A DNA stretch of 64,000 bases from Cepaea nemoralis (GCA_014155875.1 JACEFZ010005116.1:350001-414000); one strand, 5' to 3'. Shown: positions 23,887 through 36,500, numbered from the stretch's first letter. Numbers and translations: made by a program. The notes: generated from the letters alone by a model not told the origin.

Positions 23887-26235
23887 ATGTCTTCATTATT
23901 TGATTTCATTGATATGGGGATAAAATTACATTTGACAGGTGAAGAATTGACAAAATGGAGTGAGAATAAATACTCTGAATACCTACTAGTACAGGAGAAA
24001 GCTGCTGAACGCGATGAAAGAGCGGCTGAAAGAGCATTAAAACAGGCAGAGATGGCCGCCAAGCAAGTAGATGCAAATACAGCCTTAAAGCAAGCCGAAT
24101 TAGAATTAGCTGCAAAGGCAAAGCAAGCTGAGATAGATAGTGAATTAAAGAAGGCAGAAATTGCAGCTCAGAGTAAGAGAGAAGAACTGGAGTTACAGTT
24201 GAAAATAAAACAACTTGACACTGAGACTGCGATTAACAAAGAGTCTAAGAAATCTGAGAGACTGGAGAAAGAAAACCAGTACAAGAAATATCAAGGTATT
24301 GTACGTAATTATACCTCGGGTGACTGCTTCGCAGCCTTTACCCAAAATTTTGAAACTTTAATGGAACATTACCAGGTTCCACTGTCTGAATGGAATATTG
24401 TTTACATGAGAAGTTTGTCAGGGGAACCTCTTAAAGTCATTGAAACCATCCCCAAAGACCTCAGAAAAGATTACCATTATCTGAAATCTAAGATTATGGC
24501 ACATTTTATGTTAGACGAGGCAGGTTACAGAGAACAATTCAGTAAGTTGAGCCCAAAACCAACTCAAACGTTCTCTGATTACCTCTGCTTAGTCCGAGAT
24601 ATATTCACCAAATGGACTTCAGCAGCTAAAATTGACAAAAATTATCAGAAATTAGAAGATCTGATCATTAGAGACAAAATTGTATCATCTATTCCTTCAG
24701 CATTTTCTAAATTTTTGTTAGAGAATGAATGCACTAGTGTGGATGAGATTGAGAGACGGGGTTCGGCGTACTACACAGCCAACAAACATTGTTTTGCCAC
24801 TGAAGCTACTGACATTAACTTTGTAGCAGCGGCTAACTATGACAAGCCCTACAGTAGGCAGAAACCTCAAAGGCCTACCTCTGAGAAGTTTAAGCATTGT
24901 ATTTATTGTAAATTTTCACATAATCAGAATGAAATGTGCGATAAACAACCAGGATACCATACGTACCTATTAAACATAGTAAACAGACAAGATCAGGAGC
25001 GTAAATCCTTCAGAAGTTTGCGTAAATGTTTCCTCTGTAAGGCGTACGGACACCATCGAAAAGATTGTAAAGGTAGGCACATGACCAACAAAGCAAATGC
25101 CGCCTTGTTTGACAGTTCGGCGTCAGACGAAGAACAGCCAGAGAAACACCCTGTGAACTCAGCACAGGATTTTGACATATTTAGCGCAAATAAATGCTCT
25201 GTTTGTAACACCTTCTATGAAGATGGTATTTTAACATGCGGTCACGCCATCCCTATTGCCAATGAAGAAGCTAATTTGGTAGTAGATTCAAAAGGCAAGA
25301 TAATAATCCATCACGGATATGTGAATGGCAAGGCAGCTACAGTCCTTCGTGACACAGGCAGTTCACTTATTGGTCTAAAGAGAACGTTCATAATGCCTAC
25401 AGACTATACAGGCAGGCACGTAACATGTAGAACATTCTCAGGCAATATTGAGAAATACCCATTAGCATGGGCATATATTGAAACACCTTTCCTCACTGGG
25501 AAAGTAAAGTGTGCTGCATTAACAAACCCAGTGTGTGATGTAATTATTGGAAATTTACCAGAGGTGAATGATAAACCTCATGACATAACATCTCTATGTA
25601 TTGATGATAACATAACATCACCATCCAATGTCTTTGAAAATGTCACACCACCTATTGATTGTATAGTAGCTAATGTAGCACTAAGTTCTCATGACATCAT
25701 TGATAACATTGTTCCATCCCCATCTGATATCATTGAATGTGTGAACGCAGTAACGAGATCTACTGCTAGAGTGCAAGATGAAAGTAAGCAAACTGAGGCT
25801 ATACAAATGCTTAGCCCAGAATCACTACCTACTAACACCATGAAGGAAACATTTGTAACAGCTCAAAAAGCTGATCCTTCATTGTCAAAATACTTTAATC
25901 TGATCGGCCAAAAGCCAAAGGTAACAAAGAATGCAAAATGGCATTTTGCTATGAAAAATGATATACTCACCAGGTATTACACCAAAGGTGACAATACAAC
26001 AGAGCAAACTGTTTTGCCAACATATTATCGCAAGCAAGCCTTACATCTTGCTCACGATATACCTCTTGCAGGGCACATGGCATACGTTAAGACCAGATCA
26101 AGGTTATTGACACAGTTCCATTGGCCAAAATTTTGCAATGACATTAAAGAATATTGCAGAAGTTGTGACACCTGCCAGAAACTGGTAAAAAAAAAGGGAA
26201 AAACCCACAGGCAAAGTTACAAGTTACTGACTTAG
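23887..26235 (+). pseudogene. Gag-protease-integrase N-terminus, Gmr1-like element 2
   Basis: An open frame of about 780 codons from the ATG at 23887 (the frame is open from a GTG at 23857). From that GTG, residues about 30-130 form a charged coiled coil. A SCAN-like capsid region (SGEPLKVIE near 190) follows, then two zinc knuckles (CIYCKFSHNQNEMC near 346 and CFLCKAYGHHRKDC near 389), a further CX2C...CGH motif near 445, protease with DTGSS near 498, and the integrase HHCC zinc site (H..H near 731, CRSCDTCQ near 770). The frame then stops 40 bp after a run of nine A's (26187-26195). The integrase core continues in the -1 frame as the next feature. The Gag is clearly related to that of element 3 and more distantly to element 1. 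Confidence 0.88.
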
Positions 26236-28625
26236 CCAGTCGACCTTTTGAAAAACTATCTGTTGACATAGTGGGCCCTCTTAATCATACAACAACTAAA
26301 GGGAATAAATATATTCTAACTGTCATTGATCAATGTAGTCGCTGGCCAGAAGCGATTCCGCTAAAGAACATTACTGCCAATGATATAATGGAAGTTTTCT
26401 TCCATATTTTTTCTCGGATAGGTTTTCCAGATACTATCCAATCTGATAGGGGCACTCAGTTTATTGCCGCATCCACCCAAGCTTTCACCAAAATGTTGGG
26501 AGTGAAGCAATGTTTCAATTCCCCTTACCATCCTCACAGTAGTGGAATTGTGGAAAAATTTAACGGGGACCTAAAGCACATGCTTGCCAAAGTAACGCAA
26601 GAGCACCCCAATAACTGGGATGTATATCTACCAGCTATTCTTTTTGCTTATCGCGAGGTACCTCATTCTAGTACCGGTTTCTCTCCTTTTGAACTTATCT
26701 ATGGTGCCAAACCACGCGGCCCATTAACCATTTATCACCAAATGTTAACTGATTCTACTCCAGTACTTAAACCCATATCATCATACGTATATGTCACATC
26801 ATTGCGTGAAAGAATCATCAAATCTTGTGTTATTGCAAAGAATGCACTAAAACTATCTGGTGCTACTTATAGACAGTATGCTGACAAAGGTAACAGGACG
26901 ATAACTTTGACACCTGGACAGGACGTTCTTCTTCTACTACCTAGTGACAGACACCTATTGACTGATTCTTGGCAGGGACCTTTTAAAGTGACGAGACAGA
27001 TTTCACCTGTAGACTACGAAATCCTCATAAAAGACAAACATAAAATATTTCACATAAATATGCTAAGACCATACCACAACCGAGAAAACGAACAAGACGA
27101 TACGACAGCTTGTACAGTGATAATAGATCACGAAGACGACGATGCTAGTGACGAGATTCCAACGCCTGCATTAGACACGACAAACTGCTTGAAGGAGATC
27201 ACAATCAACCCAAAGTTGACTCAAGCAGAGACAGACAGTTGCAAACAGCTTAAACAGCAATACAACACCATCTTTTCCAACAACCCAGGACAAACAGAAT
27301 TAGTACAGCATCACATCACACTCACATCAAACACACCCATAAAATGCAGACCATACACCATTCCATTACATTACAAAGAACAGTTACACCAGGAAATCAT
27401 CAACTTAGAGAAAAACAACATCATAAGACGATCCCAGTCAGACTTCTCATCTCCAATGGTGATTGTACGCAAAAAGGACAATACAATAAGACTGTGCATC
27501 GACTATAGGAAGCTAAATAAAATAACTGTTCTAGATTTGGAGCCAATGGCAAACACTGACGATCTTCTGACAGAACTGACAGACGCTAGGTTCTTTACGA
27601 CGCTAGACATGACCAAAGGATATTGGCAAATAGCAGTAGACGAACAGAGCAGACATCTGAGAGCATTTGCCACACCTTGGGGACTGTACGAATGGTGCAA
27701 ACTTCCATTTGGGCTAGTCAATGCCCCTGCCACCTTCGTACGTATGACACGACTTCTTCTTGTAGACATTCCTAACATAATTTGCTATATCGACGACATC
27801 TGTGTTCACACAGAGACAATGACAGAGCACATTAAGACGTTACAACAGACATTTGAACGTATTAGACAGCACGGACTGACTGTAAAGCCTGCAAAAGTAG
27901 ACATAGCCTACCAGGAAATAACTTTCTTGGGGTACAAAATATCCAAGGGCTTTGTCATGACAGACGATAAAATTGTGTCCAAGATACTAAAACTCTCACT
28001 TCCGACTACTAAGAAACAAGTCAGAAGTTTGTTGGGATTAATACATTATTACAGGCAGTTCATTCCTGATTTTTCCGAACTGACCGAAGTGTTTACTAAT
28101 TTACTAACCAAAGACAAACCAGAGAAAATTGTAAACAACGAATGCCTACAAATTGCATTCCAAAAAGTGCTATCATATTTTTCTGATAATAGTTTGAATA
28201 ATCTCATCCTCAAATTGCCCAACCTCCGTTTACCTTTCAGATTGCGTACAGATGCTAGCTCCGTGGCGATTGGAGCAGTCTTGTTGCAGGAGTACAACAA
28301 CATACTCCATCCCGTTTACTTCGTATCCAGAAAACTAAAGCCCAGAGATCGGGCGTGGTCTATCCCTCAATTGGAAGCCCTAGCTTTAGTGGTAGGTATA
28401 ACCAAATTGTCCAGATTTCTTCTAGGACGTCACTTTATCGTGGAATCTGACAGCAGCCCGTTACGGTTTATAAATTCAGGAGTACCCTCAAATCATATGG
28501 TAGCGCGTTGGTCTCTTACACTTCAAGATTACAGCTTTGAGGTTCGACATATTCCAGGCAGATCCAATTCAATTGCCGATCTTTTGTCCCGTTGTCCGAC
28601 CGACCCAGTAAGCACCAATGTCTGA
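26197..28625 (+). pseudogene. Integrase core-RT-RNase H, Gmr1-like element 2
   Basis: Continuation of the polyprotein in the -1 frame. An ATG-initiated view would begin at 26271 and would miss the first catalytic Asp. Order: integrase core with VDIVGPL, QSDRGTQF and GIVEKFNGD, all three acidic residues present; GPF module with WQGPFKV and a FHINMLRPYH end; linker; RT with LTSNTPIKCRPY, CIDYRKLN, YIDD (near 27788) and FLGYKISKG; RNase H with RTDASS, QLEALALV and SDSSPL; then a chromatin-free end at SRCPTDP. Integrase again lies before RT. Only the frameshift and the lost 5' LTR spoil this copy. Confidence 0.9.
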
Positions 28626-30009
28626 GTGCAGTATGTACAAATACACTCAGACCGACACAGCCAGTTATAAGTGAATTATTTTTTCCATTCACAAAAAGCT
28701 GTGCAATGTCTACAATATTGTGATAGGGATTAACCCCATTATAAATAGTGATCTTATTTTACTAGTTCATGTAGTGATTGTCCTGTATAATTGTGTAGTG
28801 TGTGGTAGAAAGCGAACTTTATTAATTGTATATACCAAAAACAATAACAGTGTCACATTCGCGCAAGTACTTACCTTAAGCGAACTATCCAAGTTAACAG
28901 TGACATCTGCGTGTGGATCATTCCATTTTAATGACGAGTATGAATGTGTAAACTGAACATTGACAGCTACTCCACTGCAGTGAACCGAAATCCATAATGT
29001 TCGGTAGTGAAACATCCAACATGAACATTCAATCGTAATCCAGAAGGTTTTGTGAAACATCGAACACATGAACTGTGAGAAAGGTACTTTCCGTAACTAC
29101 TTCAAACTGGAACAAGTGTGTTCTACAAGCTTCAACATCAGCTGATTTTAATGTTCGTGTGTACTTCCGGATTAGTTAGAAATTTAGAGTAAAATTAGCA
29201 GACGACTAATAAAAGTTCAAATATCTATGACGATTCTAGAATCTTTAGGAATCTATAAAATGAAATACACGAATTGTGTGTTTATTTATTTATGTAGTGT
29301 AATCTTAGAATCATATCTTGATTAATGTATTCATATTACCGACTTTTTCTCGTTAATATGAAGAAACGTCAAGCGATGACACTAAGAAATAAAATAATTA
29401 TTGTAAATTATTGTATTTCATGAATGTTAAAATTATTTCCCTTTCATTTATTTGTTATTACATCCTTACACAAAGGGCCATAATTTGAAATGTATATTCT
29501 AATGTGTTGTGTATAAATAGCCAAGTGTTGCCAGACTATTGACACAACAGGTAGACATCTACTAGCATGGCAGAGGGTTGCCGACATTGCAGACCAACAC
29601 GAGAGCTACTGACCAAATAAGGGCAGGGTTTGAGCGTTTTATACGACTTATATAAAGTCGTATTTCGGTCTAGCTAGATGGTTTTTGTTTCAAGAACCAT
29701 ATTATTACGTTTTTTTCTATTTGCTGCGAGGTAGATGCGTGAAGCTGGAACTACCGATCTGACTGGGTCACTCATGCAATTGAGGTAATCAGCCATCGAG
29801 ATGATGAAACCTGACAAGTGTTAAAGGTTGAACACCACATGTCGTTGAATGCAACTTCCATTTCTTATATATTTCTATGGCATATGTGTATTTATTTGTA
29901 TTTTGATAGAAATGTACATAACAATAGAAGGGTCGACTCTGACAAGGTTTAAATATTAACCCATTATGTATATATATGATACATGAAAGATGACATCTTT
30001 CATGAATTT
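28626..30009 (+). other. Long 3' untranslated region of element 2
   Basis: AT-rich, without a coding frame of interest. I looked for an env-like frame and found none. A near-perfect hairpin (ATGAAAGATG, one base, CATCTTTCAT) lies at 29983-30003 just before the polypurine tract. Confidence 0.5.
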
Positions 30010-30021
30010 GCCGGGGGAGCG
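30010..30021 (+). other. Candidate polypurine tract of element 2
   Basis: GCCGGGGGAGCG directly precedes the TGTCAG end of the LTR. Short and interrupted by C, so less certain than the tract of element 1. Confidence 0.5.
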
Positions 30022-30529
30022 TGTCAGAGTCCAGAAAGGGGACGATGATGCAGTGACATCGTTACGCCCGCCAGGCGACTTAGCTCCCAGTAGGGACGCA
30101 GTAACTTCGTTACGCCGCCAGGCGAATAGTGGTTACCGGCCTGCAAGACTGCTGGCTGACAAGCGACCAGCGGTCAAGCAAGGACGACGCTAAACGCACG
30201 CATGCCTCGTGACGTCACCTGAGGTGAGAGGCGAGTTGCGAGTTAGCGGCAGACAGCTCTGGGACTTCGACTCGGACAGACGTGTGCAGAGAGAAAGGCG
30301 TTGTGTGGTATCTGTACTGAAAGTCGAGTGTCTGGACATCTTGAGTGAGACTTGTGAGCTGTATGTAAGTGTATTGAAGTATCGAGTATATATTGTTGTG
30401 ATCATCGTTCTGTATTTGATATGTGAATAAATCCATAGAACGGTGTGTCGTTGAGTCTTACGTCAAATCACGTTGTACTTGTACTGTCCCACACTGTTAG
30501 GTTAGCGAGCCAAGTTTAAGACCCTGACA
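30022..30529 (+). repeat. LTR of 508 bp, probably the 3' LTR of element 2
   Basis: Ends TGTCAGAGTC and GACCCTGACA form an inverted repeat with one mismatch. Inside lie a duplicated GC-rich phrase (30051-30080 and 30098-30125, both containing CGTTACGCC), the palindrome GTGACGTCAC (30209-30218, a CRE-like site), a TATATA stretch near 30385 and AATAAA at 30426-30431, in the order expected of U3, R and U5 on the plus strand. Assignment to element 2 rests on position, orientation and the purine tract. No 5-bp duplication flanks it (GAGCG versus GTAGT), so it is not a simple solo LTR. Confidence 0.65.
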
Positions 30530-30558
30530 GTAGTCATATAAGTTCCCATTCCCGACTA

Positions 30559-30589
<31 letters not shown>

Positions 30590-30697
30590 GACTGTGTCCG
30601 GCTTCACCCAGTCCCTGGTGGGGAGCATCTCATTTAATTCATATAAGTAGTCATATAAGTTCCCATGCCCGACTATCTGTCTGTCTATCTGCCTGTC

Positions 30698-30729
<32 letters not shown>

Positions 30730-30745
30730 TGTATGTATGTATGTA

Positions 30746-30782
<37 letters not shown>

Positions 30783-30920
30783 GACCCGGCCCGGCTTCGC
30801 CCAGCTCCTGATGGGGAGCATCTCATTTAATTCATATAAGTAGTCATATAAGTTCCCGTTCCCGACTGTCTGTCTGTCTGTCTGACCCGGCCCGGCTTCA
30901 CCCAGTCCCTGGCGGGGATC
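30530..30920. repeat. Three tandem units with (TGTC)n and (TATG)n cores
   Basis: The phrase GTAGTCATATAAGTTCCC, a TGTC/TATG array, GGCTTCACCCAGTCCCTGG and CATCTCATTTAATTCATATAA recur three times (from about 30530, 30650 and 30840). The spacing differs because the internal microsatellites differ in length. Confidence 0.85.
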
Positions 30921-31008
30921 TGTCTGTCTGTCTGTCTATCTATGTATCTATCTATGTATCTATCTATCTATCTATGTATCTATGTATTTATGTATCTATC
31001 TATCTGTG

Positions 31009-31059
<51 letters not shown>

Positions 31060-31060
31060 A
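30921..31060. repeat. (TATC)n / (TGTC)n microsatellite
   Basis: Tetranucleotide array that continues the cores of the preceding units. Confidence 0.95.
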
Positions 31061-31340
31061 GCCAGGGGATTTAACTTAAGATATAGCAATCCTACTAAAA
31101 GTTATGTCCCTTGTTTTATTTTTTCTTATGTTGAGTCATGTAATTACAAAATTAAATTTTAGTAAGTAAATAGATGATTGTACACTAAGAAACTATTACA
31201 GTTGGTTGAAAAGGAATGAAAAGAAGACGTGTAGAAAATTTCATCTCAATCGGATGGACCATTCGCGAACGCATAAAGAACGGACATACATACATACATA
31301 CATACATACATACACACACATACATACATTGTGTTTTATA
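31061..31340 (+). repeat. Short dispersed element end with (CATA)n tail
   Basis: The phrase AAAATTTCATCTCAATCGGATGGACCATTCGCGAACG followed by a (CATA)n tail (31284-31328) resembles the 3' end of short retroposons common in invertebrate genomes. Assignment is by resemblance only. Confidence 0.45.
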
Positions 31341-31376
31341 GATATAGACAAGAAGAAAGAGACAAAGCGCTTTCTT

Positions 31377-31450
31377 CGATCATGTGATGAGAAGAGAGGC
31401 ATTAGAGGATATTGTGACAACTGAAAAGATCGAGGGGAAGAGAGGCTAGG
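31377..31450 (+). pseudogene. Small RTE-like LINE fragment
   Basis: Encodes the DHVMRREALEDIVTT.KIEGKR phrase seen at 20204-20539. Truncated on both sides. Confidence 0.6.
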
Positions 31451-31479
31451 CAGACCATGATAAATAATACTGGATGGAT

Positions 31480-32483
31480 TCTTTTTCTTCTGCTGCGTTC
31501 AACCGAAGAGTTTTTTCGGACGTGATTACGCTGTGCCTGTTTTGCGCCGTTAGGCCGACACATACTACTTCTGCGGGTAATTGTTGACTGGGTTAACCTT
31601 CCCGAGTGTTTTGAAAGGCATTCCACTCTCATTCGGACGTCTTTGCGTTGTACCTATTTATTTGCGCCTTTCGGCCGACACATCCGACTTCTCTGGGTGT
31701 TTGTTGGCCGGGGTAACCTTTCCGGGTGTTTCGAGGGACTTTCGACTCTCACTATTGTGGTGTCGTCCATATTCCAGCTGGTCAAGATAGAACGAGCAAA
31801 GGCAAACCGGTAAACCCTCAAGGGAAGGCAGGAGCACATCATGGGAATTCCCTGCCATCCAGGGAGGCTTCCATAATTGCAGAGCCGACACATAACGCTA
31901 TGGTACTGGGCTCACCCAAGGAATCGTCAAGTCCTGCGCATGGCTGCTTCACTTCCTAATTTCCGTGTACTGGGCATTTCGTTTGTCACAGGCCGCTCCC
32001 CCACGCAAACCAGGAGAGGTCAGTCTGCAGACGACATCCACTCAGCGACTTTCGGTTCGGACTTTCCATGAAATGGGGTTGCCAGCCAAGCAGTATTCCT
32101 ATTCTGGCTTCTGTGTCGCTTTCTCAACTCTTACTGTTGTGGTGTCATCCCTATCCCAGCTGGTCCACCCAGAACAGCCAAAGACATCCCGGTCGACCCT
32201 CTAGGGAAGGCAGGGGCAGACCATGGGCATTCCCCGCCATCAAAGGAGGCTTCCATAATTGTAGAACCGACACATAACGCTCTGGTACTGGGCTCACCTG
32301 TGGAATCGTCACGTCCTTCACATGGCTGCTTAGCCTCACTTCCTTATATTGAGCCTTCCGTTCACCACAGACTGCTCCTCCAAAGACCGGGGGGACCTGT
32401 ATGCAGATGACATCTACACAGCAAGCGTGCCCTTGGGACGCTTTTTCCTCCCTTGAGTAACGCTCACAGGGTAGACTGTAGAT
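31480..32483 (+). repeat. Dispersed repeat R, copy 2, with internal tandem duplications
   Basis: The leading part (GGACGT..TGCG.TGT.CCT...GCGCC.TT.GGCCGACACAT) occurs twice from about 31513 and 31641. The main part (CCAGCTGGTC...GGCTTCCATAATTG...GACATC.ACTCAGC) also occurs twice (about 31740-32080 and 32110-32430). The end, GTAGACTGTAGAT, abuts the left end of an hAT-like sequence. Confidence 0.75.
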
Positions 32484-33198
32484 TAGGGGTGGCCAACCTT
32501 TTCAGCAGGCGGGCCAAATTTCAGAAATAATATTCCCTGCCGGGCCACGCACCTAATTTTTCTATTTCTTGTTTTTTTAATTTAAATTTTTTTTTTACAT
32601 TGCGAATACAGCGTATACATTCATGTACACGTGACGTTATATTCTTGGCATGGTGTAGTAATCATTTGCTCCCATGCATACCAAACCATTTAATTTGAAC
32701 TTTCACACAGCAGGCAATCTCATGTAAGCTTAGTTTCCTGCAAACAAGTTCAATAGTATTACTGAATCCCAATCACTCCCTTAATCACAAGTGCAAAGGA
32801 TTTGTTTGTGGCGGGCTGGGCTGAGAACGGGAAAGCAGGCAACAAATAGGGGGAGAGAGAGAGAGCTGGGGGAGGGAGGGGGAGAGAAGGGGAAGGGGGA
32901 GAAAGGGAGGGCGCGTAGATTGGAATTTGTTTAGTTCGCTACACAGGATGGCAAAATTCCACCACTACAGGGATTTTACCTGAGCTGACTTCTGGCGATG
33001 GTCAACCCTCGGTCGACAAGACTACTGACTCACAAAGGACACCTTCCCATCGTGTCTAGTTTGGGCCAATAGACTCAGTAACAAAGAAGGAACATGTATT
33101 CAGTTATTTGGCCCTTTTCCCCCAATGATTGAGCTTAGTGGTACCCATTAGGAGTATAGAAATATATGTGAGAATGTGTGTTTGAACATGTATGTTAT
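32484..33198 (+). mobile_element. hAT-like left end and adjoining sequence, segment A
   Basis: Starts (T)AGGGGTGGCCAACCTTTTCAGCAGGCGGGCC, the same terminal sequence as the MITE at 47912 and the copy at 58253, inserted at the same TGTAGAT site of repeat R. No matching right end is found before the LINE-related sequence. The rest is purine-rich and non-coding and continues in parallel in segment B. Confidence 0.6.
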
Positions 33199-34411
33199 CA
33201 GTTATCAGTTATCAGTTGGGGTATCTTCGTTGCACTCCGGACATGTCCATAGGTGCTCAGATCCTCCCCCCAGCATATGCATCAGCGTCCGGTGGCTAAT
33301 AGTGCCAGTTCTGTGTTGATTGACGAGGCGCTTTGTTTTCCCGATGTACCTCTCGCGTCTGGCTGTGCCGATTCTTACTCCCGGTCTTTCATCCTGGACA
33401 GCGATGTGGAATCATTGACGTCAAAGTCCTCTGTTCTCGCCATATCTTTAAGGACGTAAATAACATCGGCACGATCCATGGGCTGGCCATCTACAGGGGG
33501 TGCAGAGCCAGCCAGTTTGTCAGCTCGTTCATTTCCCTCGACTCCCGCATGTCCCGGGACGAAGATGAAGGTGACTTTACGGACAACAGACTTCCGCAGC
33601 GATTCAGTCCACTGTCTACGTACAGATCCAGCTTAGACCTTCTGAATCATGCTCATTGAATCACTTAGTACACACACGTTGGTATAATGCTGTGACTCCA
33701 GCCATATGAAAGCCTGTGTAACTGCCATCACCTCCATCGTCATGCTGCTCGTGGTCATAGAGTGGGCACCACTGGATTCTTGAACGGTTCGGCCCGCTGC
33801 ACGGGCTGTAAATGCCCACGCACTTCTCTGCTGCTTTACAACAGATCCATCTGTATAGATGAGCACTTCGGGGCTAACTGAGTGTTCATAGATGAGCGCG
33901 TTAACCTCTGCATTGACAGCGGCAGGGTTCTGCTTTCTGCACCGTCTGTCGAGTGTGATAATGCAGGAGAAAGTGCACTTAAAAGCTGGAGGCACCGGCA
34001 CCCATTCCTTGCCGGGGTTGATACTGGTAAGACTGCAGACCTGTCTGATGACATATTCCGCCCGACCCATCCATGATTTGCCCCTCTTTAGCCTGTCACC
34101 CTTTTCTCTGAATATAGCGTCATGCAGAGGGTGCTGCTCATCTGCACTTATTTTTAAGTATGCACGAGCTCTCCAGATCTTGATCCTGTGTTCCATTGTC
34201 GGGAAGTTAAGGAGGTATCTCATTGCTACACAGCTGGTGTCTCTCGTGCAGCCCAAAATGATGCGAATGGCTTCGTTTTGTACCTTTTCAAGTCTTCCAA
34301 TCTGTGTAGGGCTGACAGTGAGGATGGCCAGGGCATACTCGATGCGTGAAAGCACAAGTCCTTGGAACAGAAGTATTAGCAGTCTTTGCTCGATATTGGC
34401 AGTATGTTATG
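33199..34411 (-). mobile_element. 5'-truncated RNase H-bearing LINE inserted in segment A
   Basis: Present in segment A, absent from segment B at the matching place (58985). Flanked by ACATGTATGTTAT at 33186-33198 and 34412-34424, a 13-bp target duplication. On the minus strand it encodes (34355-33633) a post-RT region with RLEKVQNEAIRIILGCTR and an RNase H domain (LIYTDGSVVKQ, MEVMAVTQAF, SDSMSMIQ). After a frame break comes FVPGHAGVEGNERADKLAG, the RNase H end. The 3' end carries three TGATAAC units as tail. This structure fits LINEs of the I/R1/Jockey assemblage. The insertion dates after the A/B duplication. Confidence 0.9.
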
Positions 34412-34424
34412 ACATGTATGTTAT

Positions 34425-34770
34425 GTACTGTAAACCTGGTGGGAGTGACGCTTGCTTAATCAGCGAATAGCTGGGAGATTTTCTGTTGAAAAATCTGAGA
34501 TAGTATGTGTGGGTGTATTGTGTGGTGATTGTCAGTGGCCGAGTTTCGACTAGACCATATTATGTTTCTATACTCCGCTAGTAGTGCTACGAGAAGTTTA
34601 GTGTGTTTGTCTTTTGTGGTTGTATGTATTGTATTTAGGAATATTGCTTTGTAAACGTCGGTTATCTTGTTTGTGTGTGTTTCTATTAACTGTTGTAATG
34701 CAGTCTCAGTGGCTGTGATTGTTGGGCATCCATAAAACAGATGGTCCTCTGTTTCCTGAATATTGTGTCT
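34425..34770 (-). other. 3' region of Tx1/L1-like LINE, segment A
   Basis: Runs parallel to 58990-59380. TG-rich on the plus strand; no frame worth naming. Probably the C-terminal end and 3' UTR of the LINE. Confidence 0.5.
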
Positions 34771-36500
34771 TCATAATTGGCATGGGGCTATTTGCTTGGA
34801 TGTCTGTGCTGTCCTCTCTGTTGTCGGGGTCATATTATAAATTAGCCTGTATGTTACTTCTTTGGATTTCGATGTGATATGTTTGTTGTGTAAGTTAGTG
34901 AAGGTGCAGTTATAGTCTTTCATATAATATTTGTATCCTCTTTTGATTCTCAGATGTAGTGGTGGGGCTTGTTGTTTCACTAAATATTTGTATATCTGCT
35001 TGGTTGTCTGTTGTATTAAATGTTCACTGCCTTGAATTGCTTGCATACATGTTCTGTAGAAGTGCGGTAGTGTGCCGTAATATTGCGGTTTTGTTTTGTC
35101 TATTTTCTTAAGTTTGTGTAATCTAATTGCAATATTGTATAATGCTAGCGAGTGTTGATCTGGATGATTGATGATGCGCCCTATGTGGTTGATTCTTAAT
35201 GCTTGTATTTTTGTGTGTAGGTCCTGTTAAGCAACTCCTCCTTTGTTCTTATCATGTATTTATGTCTTGTGCTTTATATTGTGAATTGTGTTGCTGAAGA
35301 TGAATTGTCTGATGTGTTTGTTTATGTCTGTGATTGTTTGTTTTGGGGGGTCTAACACTATAGCTAAATATATTATTTTAGGAATGATGAAGGTGTTTAC
35401 AATTGTGATTCTTACAAAAATTGATGTCTTGTACTTTAACCCATTTAGTATGTCTATAATTTGTTTTGTTAGTGATTGCCATGTTTCTGTATGTGTTTTT
35501 CTGGGGTTGGATGGAAATGTGATCCCATATATTTTCATGTTATCTGTGACTGTTAGATCCGGGGGGAAATCTGCTTTATTCCTCCACTTCCACAGACCCA
35601 TTATTTTAGACTTCTGTATGTTTATTTTGGCCCCACTTCCTTCACCAAACTGTGTGAAGTATGTTCGTTATTTAAGTGTTGGTTGTAGGGAAGAAGGCGG
35701 TGTCATCTGCGTAAGCAATTAATTTCTGCTCCCCAGACCCTTGTATAAATGTACCTTTAATGTTAGTGTCCTGTCTAATTGCTTCTAAGAGTGGTTCTAG
35801 TGTGAGTACATATAGGACTGGTGATAGTGGACACCCTTGTCTGACAGATCTATTGATTCTGAAACTGGCAGTGAGTGAATGATTCACCAGTACCTTACTT
35901 TCAGGATTTTTATACAATATTTCTATCCACTGTCTATAGTATTGTCCTATGTTACAGTGTGCTAGTGTTTTGTGTAAGTATGAGTGTGAAATTCTGTCAA
36001 AGGCCTTCTCCTGGTCTAAGGATAAAAGGGAGGATTGAATGTCTTTCTGATGGGTGTATGTGTATGTGTATGTTGATGTATGTTTCTGTGTTGAACACTG
36101 CACTGTTGGTCTGGGTGGATGAGTGATGGCAAGAATTTTTTAAAATTTTGTTTGCAAGTGATTTTGCTAGAATATTGTAGTCTGTGTTTAATAATGAGAT
36201 GGGTCTATAGTTTTTCAGTTGTGTTTTGTCTGTGTTGTCTTTAGGTATGAGTGTTATATATGACATGTTGCAAGTGTTCGGGAGTTCTTGTTTGTAAAAA
36301 GCTTCTTGGTAGACTTTTAGAAGTAAATTGCCTAGGATAGGAAAGAAGTGTTGGTAGAATTCTACTGTGAGTCCATCTGGTCCTGGTGTTTTGTCTTTTT
36401 GCATTTGATTGAGTGCATGTGTTATGTCTGCTAATGTAAGCTCTGTGTCTATTGTGTCTTTATCTATGTAAGACAGTTTCTTTGTGTATTGTAAGAACCT
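34771..36500 (-). pseudogene. Tx1/L1-like LINE reverse transcriptase, segment A, frameshifted
   Basis: Four minus-strand frames succeed each other: 36404-35997 with KTPGPDGLTVEFYQHF and LIPKDNTDKTQLKNYRPISLLN; 36103-35672 with LDQEKAFDRISH, RSVRQGCPLSPVLYVLTLEPLL and AYADD; 35601-35260 with the IYGITF and thumb-like region; 35046-34771 with the C-terminal end. The order and phrases (NYRPISLLN, FDR, RQGCPLSP, ADD) are those of the L1/Tx1 lineage. The catalytic YADD is intact, but at least three frameshifts make the copy inactive. Segment B and the fragment at 46386 are relatives. Confidence 0.85.

Noticed and set aside
28626..30009. An env gene after pol in element 2
   Set aside because: No frame of useful length with signal peptide or transmembrane segment. 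Element 1 has no space for one.
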